64,000 bases of DNA from Shimia haliotis (lineage in GTDB: Bacteria; Pseudomonadota; Alphaproteobacteria; Rhodobacterales; Rhodobacteraceae), in contig NZ_FOSZ01000001.1 in assembly GCF_900114415.1 (NCBI RefSeq), forward strand, positions 62,001 through 126,000, in the 5' to 3' direction. The translations under genes and the position numbers were made by a program. Numbering within the stretch: the stretch's first letter is position 1; each line of letters begins with the position of its first letter. The notes below the pieces were generated by a model. That model saw nothing but the letters and a program-made list of their open reading frames with translations. It was not told where the DNA came from and did not search any database. Below, one piece after another: positions 25,785 through 34,541 of the stretch.

Positions 25785-26784
25785 AGCGGATCCTCGGATC
25801 AAGAATACCGTAGAGCACGTCTGCGATAAGGTTGAAGAACACGATCAGGATGGCGAACATGAAGGTCAGCGTCTGCACGGTGGGCAGGTCGTTGGCCTGA
25901 ATGGCGCCGATCAATTGACCGCCGATGCCGTTCACCGAGAACACTTGCTCGGTGATGATTGCGCCGCCGAAGACCGCTGGGAGACCCAGAGCGATCACGG
26001 TCACAACCGGGATCATCGAGTTGCGCAGTACGTGCACCAGCACCACCACGCGCTCGCTCAGGCCTTTGGCACGCGCGGTGCGCACATAGTCCTGATTGAG
26101 GTTGTCCAGCATCGAGGCGCGCATGTAGCGGCTGATCTGGGCAGTGGTCTGCATGGCAAGCACCATCACGGGCATGATCATCTGGCGCAGCTGATAGACA
26201 AAGCTGTCCCAATCCGTCACCTGATGCGTCGTGTCATAGATGAACGGGAACCAGCCAAGCTGAACCGAGAAGATCACGATCACCAGCGGACCGGTGAAGA
26301 ACGGCGGGATCGAGTAGCCGATCATAGTGATGAACGTACCGGCCTGATCGAACATCGAATACTGCTTGTAGGCAGAATAGATGCCGATGGGCAGCGCGAT
26401 CAGGATGCCCACGATGTAGGAGAAACCCACAACCCAGAGAGTCTGCGGCAGGCGCTCGACAACCACGTCCATGACGGGGCCGCGGTGCTGCCATGAGATC
26501 ACGCGCAGCTTGTCTTCGGAATAGGTGGTGCCGAACATGTGGTCAAACATCACCTGCGGCTCGATCCAGAAGAACTGAACCAGCCATTTCCAATATCGCA
26601 CGTGCATTGGCTCCCCAAGGCCAAGAGCTTCGCGCATTTTTTCTTTGACTTCGGGTGGCACGGTCAGGGGGACCTGCGCCATGGGATCGCCCGGTGCCAG
26701 TTCAAGCAGCAGGAAGATCACGAGTGAGATGAATAAGAGCGTCGGGATCGCAAGGATCAACCGGCGAATTGTAAAGGTCAGCAT
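25777..26784 (-). CDS. peptide-type ABC transporter permease (DppB/OppB family)
   Basis: This 335-residue permease has the DppB/OppB layout: a TM helix at 9-30 (LILAIPTLLFISLVIFLLLELAPGDPM), a periplasmic loop of about 90 residues, five further helices and the EAA loop QDYVRTARAKGLSERVVVLVHVLRNSM. It ends YGILDPRIRYD. It forms the heterodimeric channel with the DppC-type protein encoded immediately downstream, which overlaps it by 8 bases. The binding-protein gene is 112 bp upstream, separated by a GC-rich hairpin. Confidence 0.94.
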   Translation of the reverse strand: MLTFTIRRLILAIPTLLFISLVIFLLLELAPGDPMAQVPLTVPPEVKEKMREALGLGEPMHVRYWKWLVQFFWIEPQVMFDHMFGTTYSEDKLRVISWQHRGPVMDVVVERLPQTLWVVGFSYIVGILIALPIGIYSAYKQYSMFDQAGTFITMIGYSIPPFFTGPLVIVIFSVQLGWFPFIYDTTHQVTDWDSFVYQLRQMIMPVMVLAMQTTAQISRYMRASMLDNLNQDYVRTARAKGLSERVVVLVHVLRNSMIPVVTVIALGLPAVFGGAIITEQVFSVNGIGGQLIGAIQANDLPTVQTLTFMFAILIVFFNLIADVLYGILDPRIRYD

Positions 26785-26861
26785 GAGTGGCGCCTTTGTT
26801 TATGCGTCTGTTGTTTTTGAGCCATGAGCGCAGCGACCTGCCTGCGCGGGGCCGAAAGAAA

Positions 26862-26885
26862 GGGGCGGACCCGAAAGTCCGCCCC
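26862..26885 (-). terminator. intercistronic hairpin after the binding-protein gene
   Basis: On the minus strand a 9-bp perfect stem GGGGCGGAC/GTCCGCCCC with loop TTTCGG is followed by TTTCTTTC. It begins 11 bp after the binding-protein stop and precedes the two permease genes. This placement usually lowers permease expression relative to the binding protein. Confidence 0.7.
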
Positions 26886-26896
26886 CCAAAGTGCGA

Positions 26897-28597
26897 TTAC
26901 TTCATGCGGTACCAGTCAGCAACGTTCCACAGCTCGGAGTCCCAAACGTTCAGGACCACGCCGCCAAGAGAGTTGGCGTGTGCGGAGACGCGACCACGGT
27001 GCACCAGCGGCACGATGGTGTAGCTGTCTTTGGTCAGCATGTTGTTCATCTGCTTGGCGATCTCGCCGCGCTTCTCGATGTCACCGGTGCGTGCCAGTTC
27101 GTCGATCAGAGCGTCATATGCGGGATCACAGAAGCGGTTGATGTTCTCACCCTGCCACTGGCTGTCAGGCTTCGGCTCGTTGCCGCAGCGATAGGCCGCC
27201 AGATACTGCTGAGGGTCGGTGCCGTTGAAGGTGTTGGCATACATCTCAACGTCAGCATAGAACTTCTGGAAGGTGTCGGGCGAACCGGGGTCACCACCGA
27301 AGAACACGGACGCAGACAGGTTGCGCAGCTCGGTTTCAACACCGATCTCGCTCCACCACTGTTTGATCAGGGCCTGGAAGTCCTGACGCACGGCGTTTGT
27401 GGATGTCTGGTAAAGGATCGACAGTTTCACGCCGTCTTTGGCGCGGATGCCGTCGCCGCCTTTAACCCAGCCGGCTTCGTCCAGCAGAGCGTTGGCGCCA
27501 GCGATGTCCTGAGTGGCACAGTAGTCGTTGCCAGCAGCATAGTTCGCGGGAACCGGAACCAGATCACAGGTCACTTTACCTGCTTTGCCGTAGCCGATCT
27601 CAACCAGCAGTTCGCGGTCGATCGCCATGGACAGCGCTTTACGCACGTTCATGTCGGACAGGAACGGGTGAGGGGCTGCAACGGTGGAGCGAACACCTTC
27701 TTCCAGCGAGGAAGACGGGTCGGTCAGGTTCATTTCCAGACGCTCAACCAGCGGGCCGAAGCCTGCGATGGCTTTGCCTTTGCCGCCTTCTTCCATCTTG
27801 GCAATCACATCGGGTGCCAGCTGGAGGTTCCAAGCGTAGTCGAATTCGCCGGTTTCCAGAACCGCGCGGCCTGCGCCGGTTGCGTCGCCGCCACCTTTGA
27901 AGGTCACAGTCGCGAAGGCCGGTTTTGCCGGATCACGGTAGTTCGGGTTGGCTTCGTACTGGATCACGTCGTTAGTGCGGAAGTCGGTCACAACGAACGG
28001 GCCGGTGCCGATCGGGCCAAAGTTCTCAGCGGTACACTCAGGAGCTTTCGCGCCCATGCAGTTTTCGAACTGAGCTTTCTGGATGATCGGGGACTGACCA
28101 CCTACGAACGGGCCGTAGGGGTTCGGCTTCGCGTCGGCGAAGGTCACTTTTACGGTCAGGTCGTCCAGCGCTTCAACGCTTTCAACGCCGTCAAAGAAAG
28201 ACAGCTGCGCGCAACCGCCTTCGGGGTGCATGCAGTATTCCGCGGTGAATTTCACGTCTGCGGAGGTCAAAGCGGAGCCGTCAGACCAAACGAGGCCCTC
28301 TTTCAGCTTCCAGGTGATCGACTTCAGGTCTTCGGACACGCCACCGTTTGCAACCGTCGGGATATCTTCGGCCAGGAACGCAACCATTTTGCCGGTCTCG
28401 TCATAACGGGCCAGCGGCTCAACGGTCAGAGATGCCGATTCGACGTCCTTGGTGCCTGACGACAGGTACGGGTTCAGGATCGACGGCGCCTGCCAATAGA
28501 TGATGTTTACGTGGCCGTCCGAGCCGCGCTCCGCCATGGCCGCGGGGGCCATTGCGAATGCTGCTGCAGCGCCAAGCATCAAAGTTTTAACTTTCAT
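26897..28597 (-). CDS. periplasmic peptide/opine-type substrate-binding protein (SBP family 5)
   Basis: The 566-residue exported protein has a 22-residue signal peptide (MKVKTLMLGAAAAFAMAPAAMA). Its SBP_bac_5 fold is typical of peptide, nickel or opine ABC systems (ITWKLKEGLVWSDGSALTSADVKFT, PIGTGPFVVTDF, NVRKALSMAIDRELLVEIGYGK). It carries three likely disulfide pairs or more, since Cys residues are frequent. GGAG lies 6 bases before the ATG. It is the first gene of the minus-strand operon and is divergent from the fused ATPase across 314 bp. The ligand is unknown; the neighbouring M20 enzymes suggest a small peptide or N-acyl amino acid. Confidence 0.92.
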   Translation of the reverse strand: MKVKTLMLGAAAAFAMAPAAMAERGSDGHVNIIYWQAPSILNPYLSSGTKDVESASLTVEPLARYDETGKMVAFLAEDIPTVANGGVSEDLKSITWKLKEGLVWSDGSALTSADVKFTAEYCMHPEGGCAQLSFFDGVESVEALDDLTVKVTFADAKPNPYGPFVGGQSPIIQKAQFENCMGAKAPECTAENFGPIGTGPFVVTDFRTNDVIQYEANPNYRDPAKPAFATVTFKGGGDATGAGRAVLETGEFDYAWNLQLAPDVIAKMEEGGKGKAIAGFGPLVERLEMNLTDPSSSLEEGVRSTVAAPHPFLSDMNVRKALSMAIDRELLVEIGYGKAGKVTCDLVPVPANYAAGNDYCATQDIAGANALLDEAGWVKGGDGIRAKDGVKLSILYQTSTNAVRQDFQALIKQWWSEIGVETELRNLSASVFFGGDPGSPDTFQKFYADVEMYANTFNGTDPQQYLAAYRCGNEPKPDSQWQGENINRFCDPAYDALIDELARTGDIEKRGEIAKQMNNMLTKDSYTIVPLVHRGRVSAHANSLGGVVLNVWDSELWNVADWYRMK

Positions 28598-28634
28598 GTC
28601 TCACTCCATGTTGCGCGCGGTTGCCCGCGCATTT

Positions 28635-28655
28635 TAGGCAAATTTGAATTGCCTA
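28635..28655. promoter_or_regulatory. inverted repeat in the leader of the binding-protein gene
   Basis: TAGGCAA (28635-28641) and TTGCCTA (28649-28655) are exact complements separated by 7 bases. It lies 38 bp upstream of the binding-protein start, so it is an operator or an RNA hairpin in the 5' leader. Confidence 0.5.
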
Positions 28656-28838
28656 GTTTTTGTTTGTCAGGAAAGGCCGTGCTCCGAATCGCTCGGCAGC
28701 AACGCTGAATGTTTGTTCATATCCCCTCTCGACTGGCAGCATCTCAGACCAGTGAGGTGGAAAATGCAAGGGCTCGTTTCGGAACTATCTTGGGGTCAGG
28801 TGGCAAAATGTTGTGCCGAGTTTGGCGGAAAGGCGGGT

Positions 28839-28879
28839 GTTTGACGTTTGCAATCCTTGGCAGTAGCGTCGCGTCAAAC
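28839..28879. promoter_or_regulatory. inverted repeat bracketing the ATPase promoter
   Basis: GTTTGACG (28839-28846) and CGTCAAAC (28872-28879) are exact complements with 25 bases between them. The left arm contains the -35 box and the right arm falls about at the transcription start, a typical layout for a repressor site. Confidence 0.4.
28841..28869 (+). promoter_or_regulatory. candidate promoter of the fused ATPase operon
   Basis: TTGACG (28841-28846) is followed after 17 bp by TAGCGT (28864-28869). The predicted start near 28876 gives a leader of about 35 bases with GGGGAG before the ATG at 28912. Confidence 0.45.
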
Positions 28880-28911
28880 GACAAAAAACAAAAAACTGGG
28901 GAGTTCTGGGG

Positions 28912-30732
28912 ATGCTGGACAACGCCATCGCCTCGATCGAAAACCTTCGGGTCGAGTTCCAAACCAAAGACGGACCTGTGGTTGGCGTGGAGGATGTTTC
29001 CTTCAAGGTCAATCCGGGGGAAACTGTTTGTATCGTTGGGGAATCTGGCTCGGGCAAATCCGTTTCCAGCCTCTCGTTGATGCGTCTGGTGGAGTTCGGT
29101 GGCGGTTCGATCGCCGGCGGCAAACTTCTTTTTGATCGCAAGGAAGGCGGCCAAGCGGATCTGCGGACAACCGATCAGAACCTGATGCGCACGATTCGTG
29201 GCAACGAGATCGGAATGATCTTTCAGGAGCCGATGACAGCGCTCAATCCGGTGTTCACTGTTGGCCGGCAGCTGACCGAAGGTTTGCGGTTGCACAAAAA
29301 ACTGTCAAAGGCAGACGCTGAGGCGCGGGCAGTGGAATTGCTGCGCGAGGTGCGCATTCCGGAACCCGAGCGGCGTTTGAAACAATACCCTCACGAGCTT
29401 TCGGGTGGGATGCGCCAGAGGGTTGTGATCGCAATGGCAATGGCCTGCGAGCCGCGCCTTTTGATCGCGGACGAACCTACAACTGCGCTTGATGTCACCA
29501 TTCAGGCCGAAATTCTGGCCTTGATGGATCGTCTGAAGCGGGAAACCGGCACGGCGGTTATGTTCATTACACATGACATGGCCGTGGTTGCGCAAATGGC
29601 AGACCGTGTGGTTGTCATGTTCCGCGGCAACAAAGTGGAAGAGGGCACTGTCGAAGAAATCTTCGAGAACCCGCAGCACGACTACACCAAAGCACTGCTG
29701 GCAGCGGTTCCCAAGCTTGGCGAGATGAAAGGCACCGATGTGCCGTCACCGATGAAGCTTTTCAATGATAACACTCACAGCACCGACCCCATTCCCGGCA
29801 CCAACGAGCCGATCCTGACGGTGAAAAAACTGGTGACGCGCTTTCCGGTCAAGGGCGGCCTGATGCGCAAAACCGTGGCCAATGTGCACGCGGTCGAAGA
29901 CATTTCCTTTACGGTGAACAAAGGCCAGACCCTTAGTTTGGTCGGCGAGTCGGGCTGTGGCAAATCCACCGCCGGTCGGTCTTTGCTGCGCCTTGTCGAA
30001 CCAACGTCGGGCCATGTGGAATTCGACGGGTCGGACATCATGTCCCTGAACCCCAAAGAGATGCACAAGGCGCGTCAGGACATGCAGATGATCTTTCAGG
30101 ATCCCTTTGCATCGCTGAACCCGCAGATGCAGTTGATGGATCAGGTCAGCGAACCGATGCGCAACTATGGCACCCATGCCGGCAGCGAGTTACAGGATCG
30201 AGTGGCGATGTTGTTTGACCGGGTGGAACTGCCGCGCAGCTTTATGCGCCGTTACCCGCACGAGCTTTCGGGCGGTCAGCGTCAGCGGATCGCGATTGCC
30301 CGCGCGCTCGCACTGAACCCGAAACTGATCGTGTCGGACGAGGCCGTATCGGCGCTGGACGTGTCGGTGCAGGCGCAGGTTTTGAACCTGATGATGGAAC
30401 TTCAGGCCGAGTTGGGGATTTCCTATGTCTTCATCAGTCACGACATGGCCGTGGTCGAGCGCGTCAGCCATTATGTGGGCGTGATGTATCTGGGACGCAT
30501 TGTGGAAATCGGTCCGCGTCGTGCGGTGTTTGAAAACCCGCAACACCCCTATACGCAGGCTCTGATGAAGGCCGTACCGATTGCCGACCCGCGTCAGCGC
30601 AAGTCGGAAAAGGACCTGAACTTCAAACCGATCCCGTCGCCGATTCACCCCGTCGGGTATGACGCGGCTCCGTCGGAATACCGAGAAGTCGGGCCTGAGC
30701 ATCATGTTCTGACCACAGATTCGGGATACTAA
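28912..30732 (+). CDS. fused double ABC ATPase (OppD-OppF type)
   Basis: The 606-residue protein carries two complete ATPase modules that energise the divergently encoded peptide-type permeases. Module 1 (about 1-270) has Walker A GESGSGKS, signature LSGGMRQRV and Walker [13 protein letters not shown]. Module 2 (about 300-590) has Walker A GESGCGKS, signature LSGGQRQRI and Walker [13 protein letters not shown]. Module 2 has DEAVSALD where DEPVSALD is usual (Ala for Pro), and its catalytic Glu is kept. Oligopeptide-transport C-terminal extensions follow each half. The gene leads the plus-strand operon; argE-like follows after 4 bp. Confidence 0.94.
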   Translation: MLDNAIASIENLRVEFQTKDGPVVGVEDVSFKVNPGETVCIVGESGSGKSVSSLSLMRLVEFGGGSIAGGKLLFDRKEGGQADLRTTDQNLMRTIRGNEIGMIFQEPMTALNPVFTVGRQLTEGLRLHKKLSKADAEARAVELLREVRIPEPERRLKQYPHELSGGMRQRVVIAMAMACEPRLLIADEPTTALDVTIQAEILALMDRLKRETGTAVMFITHDMAVVAQMADRVVVMFRGNKVEEGTVEEIFENPQHDYTKALLAAVPKLGEMKGTDVPSPMKLFNDNTHSTDPIPGTNEPILTVKKLVTRFPVKGGLMRKTVANVHAVEDISFTVNKGQTLSLVGESGCGKSTAGRSLLRLVEPTSGHVEFDGSDIMSLNPKEMHKARQDMQMIFQDPFASLNPQMQLMDQVSEPMRNYGTHAGSELQDRVAMLFDRVELPRSFMRRYPHELSGGQRQRIAIARALALNPKLIVSDEAVSALDVSVQAQVLNLMMELQAELGISYVFISHDMAVVERVSHYVGVMYLGRIVEIGPRRAVFENPQHPYTQALMKAVPIADPRQRKSEKDLNFKPIPSPIHPVGYDAAPSEYREVGPEHHVLTTDSGY

Positions 30733-30736
30733 ACCC

Positions 30737-31903
30737 ATGACAGAGCGCCTCAGCCCTCGCGCGATTTTGGACAAGCTGGTGTCGTTTCCCACAGTGAGCC
30801 ACGACACCAACCTGCCACTGATTGACTGGGTTGAGGGCTATCTCTCAAGCCATGGAATCGAGAGTTTCCGGCATCCGCATGAAACTGACCCCGCCAAGGC
30901 AGCGCTTTTTGCCCATGCGGGCCCCAAGGTGGAGGGCGCCGTTGTGTTGTCCGGTCACACGGATGTTGTGCCGGTTGAGGGTCAGCCTTGGTCCACGGAT
31001 CCATATGAGGTCGTGGAAAAAGACGGCAAGCTTTATGGGCGCGGCACCTGCGACATGAAAGGATTTGACGCTCTGGCGATTTGGGCCTTGGTCGAGGGCC
31101 ACTATGGGGATCTGAAGCGGCCTTTGCAGATTGCGCTGAGCTATGACGAGGAAATCGGCTGTACCGGCGCGGCGCCACTGATTGAGAGTATGGACAAGGT
31201 TTTGCCCAAGGGCAGCGCCACCATTGTTGGCGAGCCGTCGATGATGGGCGCTGTGACTGGCCACAAGGGCGGGCAGGGGTTTGACGTGCATGTGCGCGGC
31301 TTTGAAGTGCATTCTTCGCTGATGCATACCGGTGTGAACGCGATCATGTATGGTGCAAAGCTCATTGAGTGGGCCAATGAGATGAACGCCGAAAATCAGG
31401 CCAAAACGCCCAGCGACATTGCGGGAACCTTTGAGCCGCCTTGGACCACAGTCCATGTGGGCATGATTGAGGGTGGCACCGCACACAATATCACCGCACT
31501 GGATTGCCGGTTTGGGCTCGATTTCCGCATTGTACCCGATGAAACCCGCGAGGCGTGGAGCGCACGGTTCAAGGCCAAGGTGGCAGAGGTCGAGGCGGAA
31601 ATGCAGGCGGTTGTGCCGGAAAGCCATATCGCGCTGAACGAGCAGTTCTATGTGCCTGGACTGCTGCCGGAAGATGCAGGTGAGGCAGAGGCCTTGGTGC
31701 GTCGCCTGACCGGCGACAACGCGCCGCGTGTCGTGAGCTATGGCACGGAGGGCGGGCACTTTCAGGGTGGCGGCTATTCCACTGTGATCTGTGGTCCGGG
31801 TGACATTGCTCAGGCCCATCAGCCCGATGAATTCCTCACCGTGGCACAGTTTGAGGCCGGCACACAGTTCATGCGGGATTTGCTGGCGGAGCTGGCGGGA
31901 TGA
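30737..31903 (+). CDS. argE: ArgE-type M20 deacetylase (acetylornithine deacetylase family)
   Basis: The 388-residue zinc hydrolase of the ArgE/DapE branch of M20 has LSGHTDVVPVEGQPW (first zinc His), YGRGTCDMKGF (bridging Asp), YDEEIGCTGA (catalytic Glu pair) and SYGTEGGHFQGGGYSTVICGPG near the end. ArgE removes acetyl from N-acetylornithine. In this setting, between a peptide importer ATPase and a flavoprotein, it may instead deacylate an imported N-acyl amino acid, so the symbol reflects family rather than proven role. It starts 4 bp after the ATPase stop and overlaps the next gene by 4 bases (ATGA). Confidence 0.87.
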   Translation: MTERLSPRAILDKLVSFPTVSHDTNLPLIDWVEGYLSSHGIESFRHPHETDPAKAALFAHAGPKVEGAVVLSGHTDVVPVEGQPWSTDPYEVVEKDGKLYGRGTCDMKGFDALAIWALVEGHYGDLKRPLQIALSYDEEIGCTGAAPLIESMDKVLPKGSATIVGEPSMMGAVTGHKGGQGFDVHVRGFEVHSSLMHTGVNAIMYGAKLIEWANEMNAENQAKTPSDIAGTFEPPWTTVHVGMIEGGTAHNITALDCRFGLDFRIVPDETREAWSARFKAKVAEVEAEMQAVVPESHIALNEQFYVPGLLPEDAGEAEALVRRLTGDNAPRVVSYGTEGGHFQGGGYSTVICGPGDIAQAHQPDEFLTVAQFEAGTQFMRDLLAELAG

Positions 31904-33246
31904 ACGCCTTTCCTTTGGGGATGGATCAGCCGGTAGAACACGGCGGAACGCTTCCCGAAGACGCGGATGTGGTCATTGTCGGCGGCGGCATTATCGGGGT
32001 CATGACCGCCTATTTCCTAGCTAAAAAAGGTCTGAGGCCTGTGGTTCTGGAAAAGGGCCGCGTGGCCGCAGAGCAGAGTTCGCGCAATTGGGGGTGGATC
32101 CGCCAACAAGGGCGCGATTTGGCCGAGTTGCCGATCATGCTCGAGGCCAACCGGATCTGGAAAACTCTGGCTGCAGAGGGGGGCGAAGACCTCGGGTTAA
32201 AGACGGTTGGCGTTTGCTACCTTGCTGAAAATGAACGGGATTTATCCGAATACGAAGGTTGGCTGAGGGACGCCAAACCCTATGGAGTTGACAGTCGGAT
32301 GTTGTCTTCGGGCGAAGTGGCCGAGGCGCTTCCCTCAATCACGCGCAGCTTTGGTGGCGCGCTGATCACACCTTCGGACATGAAAGCCGAACCGTGGATT
32401 GCAGTGCCGGCGCTGGCGCGGGCGGCGGTGCGGGCCGGAGCAGTGATCATAGAGAATTGCGCGGTGCGCGGGTTGGACATCGCGGCGGGGCGCGTGGCGG
32501 GTGTCGTGACCGAAAAGGGACAGGTCAAAGCCCCCGAAGTGGTGGTCGCAGGCGGTGCTTGGTCGTCGTTGTTTTTGCGACGTCATGGTGTGTCTATCCC
32601 GCAGCTGTCGGTGCAGGCCCTTGTCATGGCAACGCAACCTGCCCCTGATCTGGATGTGCCGGCGACGGCTATGTCTGGGTTGGCGTGGCGGCGGCGGTCT
32701 GATGGCGGGTTCACCATCGCGCCGGGCGGTTGGCATCGGCTGCACATCGGGCCGGACGCGTTTCGCGCCTTGCCCAAGTTTATCCCGCAGTTGCGTGCGG
32801 ATTGGGCGGGCACTCATTTTTCGCCTGCTGGCCCTAGTGGGTTTCCCGATGCGTGGTCAACCAAACGCGCGTGGCAGATGGATGCCGAAAGCCCGTTTGA
32901 GCGTATGCGGGTTCTCAACCCCAAACCCCACATGCCGCCCCTGCAAAAGGCGCTGGATACCTTTGGTGATCTTTTTCCGGCGCTTGGCCGTCCCAAGATG
33001 AAACAGGCGTGGGCGGGTATGATCGATACAATGCCGGACATCGTGCCTGTGGTGGACCGTGCCGCCGCCATTCCGGGTCTGAGCATTTGCACCGGCATGT
33101 GCGGGCATGGCTTTGGCATCGGGCCGGCCTTTGGTCGCGTAATGGCGGATTTGGTCACGGGGGGTGACGTGGGGCATGACCTGAGCCGGTTCCGGCTGGA
33201 AAGATTTTCGGACGGCTCCAAAATTGAGCTTGGCCCGATCATCTGA
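31900..33246 (+). CDS. FAD-dependent oxidoreductase, DAO/DadA family
   Basis: The 448-residue flavoprotein has an N-terminal dinucleotide-binding motif DVVIVGGGIIGVMTAYFLAKKG (about 24-45) with ExG at VVLEKGRVAAEQSS. The stretch SSRNWGWIRQQGRD is typical of amine-oxidising DAO-family members. The C-terminal FAD site is SICTGMCGHGFGIGPAFGRVMADL. Relatives oxidise D-amino acids, sarcosine, N-methyl amino acids or opines to the oxo acid and an amine. It is translationally coupled to the deacetylase (ATGA overlap), suggesting the amine released there or by the downstream amidohydrolases is its substrate; this is inference. No signal peptide. Confidence 0.88.
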   Translation: MNAFPLGMDQPVEHGGTLPEDADVVIVGGGIIGVMTAYFLAKKGLRPVVLEKGRVAAEQSSRNWGWIRQQGRDLAELPIMLEANRIWKTLAAEGGEDLGLKTVGVCYLAENERDLSEYEGWLRDAKPYGVDSRMLSSGEVAEALPSITRSFGGALITPSDMKAEPWIAVPALARAAVRAGAVIIENCAVRGLDIAAGRVAGVVTEKGQVKAPEVVVAGGAWSSLFLRRHGVSIPQLSVQALVMATQPAPDLDVPATAMSGLAWRRRSDGGFTIAPGGWHRLHIGPDAFRALPKFIPQLRADWAGTHFSPAGPSGFPDAWSTKRAWQMDAESPFERMRVLNPKPHMPPLQKALDTFGDLFPALGRPKMKQAWAGMIDTMPDIVPVVDRAAAIPGLSICTGMCGHGFGIGPAFGRVMADLVTGGDVGHDLSRFRLERFSDGSKIELGPII

Positions 33247-33305
33247 GCGCCAACCGCATAGCAGGGTTTTGGTTAATTTGTGAACGACCACCCCTTGCAT
33301 CGAGG

Positions 33306-33319
33306 TGAATGATCATTCA
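33306..33319. promoter_or_regulatory. 14-bp perfect palindrome, probable operator of the amidohydrolase genes
   Basis: TGAATGATCATTCA reads the same on both strands and lies 35 bp before the first amidohydrolase ATG. A possible weak promoter, TTGCAT (33295-33300) and CAGTCT (33318-33323) with 17 bp between, would place it between the boxes. The size and symmetry fit a TetR-type dimer site. No TetR gene is in the window. Confidence 0.6.
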
Positions 33320-33353
33320 GTCTGGCGACAAAATGAACTGATGGAGATGAGTC

Positions 33354-34529
33354 ATGCCGATCAAAAACCGTTTGGGCGAGATGCATTCCGAAATCACCGG
33401 ATGGCGGCGGCATTTGCACCAGCATCCCGAGCTGATGTTTGATGTGCATGAAACCGCAGCCTTTGTAGAGGCGCGCCTCAAGGATTTTGGTGTGGATGAA
33501 ATCACGCCAGGCATCGGCCGCACCGGCGTTGTCGCCGTGATCAAGGGCAAGACCGACACGCAGGGCCGTGTCATCGGCTTGCGCGCAGATATGGATGCTT
33601 TGCCAATCCATGAGGCGACCGGACTGGAATATGCCTCGACCGTGGATGGCAAAATGCACGCTTGCGGTCATGACGGGCATACCTCGATCCTGTTGGGTGC
33701 GGCGCAATATCTGGCAGAGACCCGCAATTTTGACGGCACGGCGGTGCTGATTTTCCAGCCGGCCGAAGAAGGTGGCGGCGGCGGACGCGAGATGTGCCGT
33801 GACGGGATGATGGACCGGTGGGGGGTGCAAGAGGTGTACGGCCTGCACAATGCACCTGGCATTCCGGTGGGCCATTTTGCCATTCGCTCGGGCGCTTTGC
33901 TGGCGTCCTCTGATGAGTTCGAAATCAAGGTGACGGGCAAGGGCGGTCATGCGGCGGCGCCGCATGATGCCGTGGACACAACACTGGTCGCGAGCCAGAT
34001 TGTTGTGTCTTTGCAGTCTATTGTCGCGCGCACGGTGGACCCGATCCATCGGGTTGTGGTGACGGTTGGTACCTTTGAAACCGACAGCGTGGCGTCAAAC
34101 GTCATTGCCCATACTGCGACGCTCAAAGGCACTGTACGCACGCTTGATCCTGCCAATCGTGCGCTTGCGGAAGAGCGCATTCGCGCCATCGCGGAACACA
34201 CTGCGCTGGCCTATGGCGCGACCGCCGAAGTGATCTGGGAAGAGGGGTATCCGGCGACGATCAACCACGAGGCTGAGACCGGCCATGCGATTGCGGCGGC
34301 ACAAGCCGTGGTCGGTGAGGCGGCGGTGGATGCCAATGTTGATCCGATCCTGCCGGCTGAGGATTTTGCCTATATGCTGGAGGAGCGTCCGGGGGCCTAT
34401 ATCTTCCTTGGCAATGGCGACACCTTTCAGTGCCACCATCCGCAATACCGTTTCGACGATGAGGCGATCCCGGTGGGATGCAGCTGGTTTGTGGAACTGG
34501 TCGAGCGGCGCATGCCTGCGCAGGCGTAA
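33354..34529 (+). CDS. M20D amidohydrolase 1 (hippurate hydrolase-like)
   Basis: The 391-residue binuclear metal hydrolase removes acyl or aroyl groups from N-substituted amino acids (hippurate, N-acetyl or IAA-conjugate hydrolase family). It has GLRADMDALPIHE, the metal motif HACGHDGHTSILLGAA, PAEEGGGGGREM with the catalytic Glu pair, the dimerisation-domain GKGGHAAAPHDAVD, and the C-terminal metal-ligand AEDFAYMLE. All expected ligands are present. It is the first of three tandem paralogues; the second starts 12 bp after its stop. GGAG precedes the ATG, and a 14-bp palindrome sits just upstream. Confidence 0.92.
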   Translation: MPIKNRLGEMHSEITGWRRHLHQHPELMFDVHETAAFVEARLKDFGVDEITPGIGRTGVVAVIKGKTDTQGRVIGLRADMDALPIHEATGLEYASTVDGKMHACGHDGHTSILLGAAQYLAETRNFDGTAVLIFQPAEEGGGGGREMCRDGMMDRWGVQEVYGLHNAPGIPVGHFAIRSGALLASSDEFEIKVTGKGGHAAAPHDAVDTTLVASQIVVSLQSIVARTVDPIHRVVVTVGTFETDSVASNVIAHTATLKGTVRTLDPANRALAEERIRAIAEHTALAYGATAEVIWEEGYPATINHEAETGHAIAAAQAVVGEAAVDANVDPILPAEDFAYMLEERPGAYIFLGNGDTFQCHHPQYRFDDEAIPVGCSWFVELVERRMPAQA

Positions 34530-34541
34530 GGGGGAAACGAC

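Larger units (their letters stand above)
28598..28911. other. 314-bp divergent control region of the transporter island
   Basis: It contains two inverted repeats. One is TAGGCAA-N7-TTGCCTA, 38 bp before the binding-protein start; the other is GTTTGACG-N25-CGTCAAAC around the probable ATPase promoter. A likely sigma70-type promoter reads rightward. No reading frame here looks coding. Confidence 0.6.

Noticed and set aside
26891-28459. 522-codon frame opposite the substrate-binding protein
   Set aside because: The minus-strand gene has a signal peptide, SBP motifs and a ribosome site. The plus-strand frame has none of these.
28709-29080. 123-codon frame entering the fused ATPase gene
   Set aside because: It overlaps the start of the ATPase, which has complete Walker motifs, and includes the promoter region.
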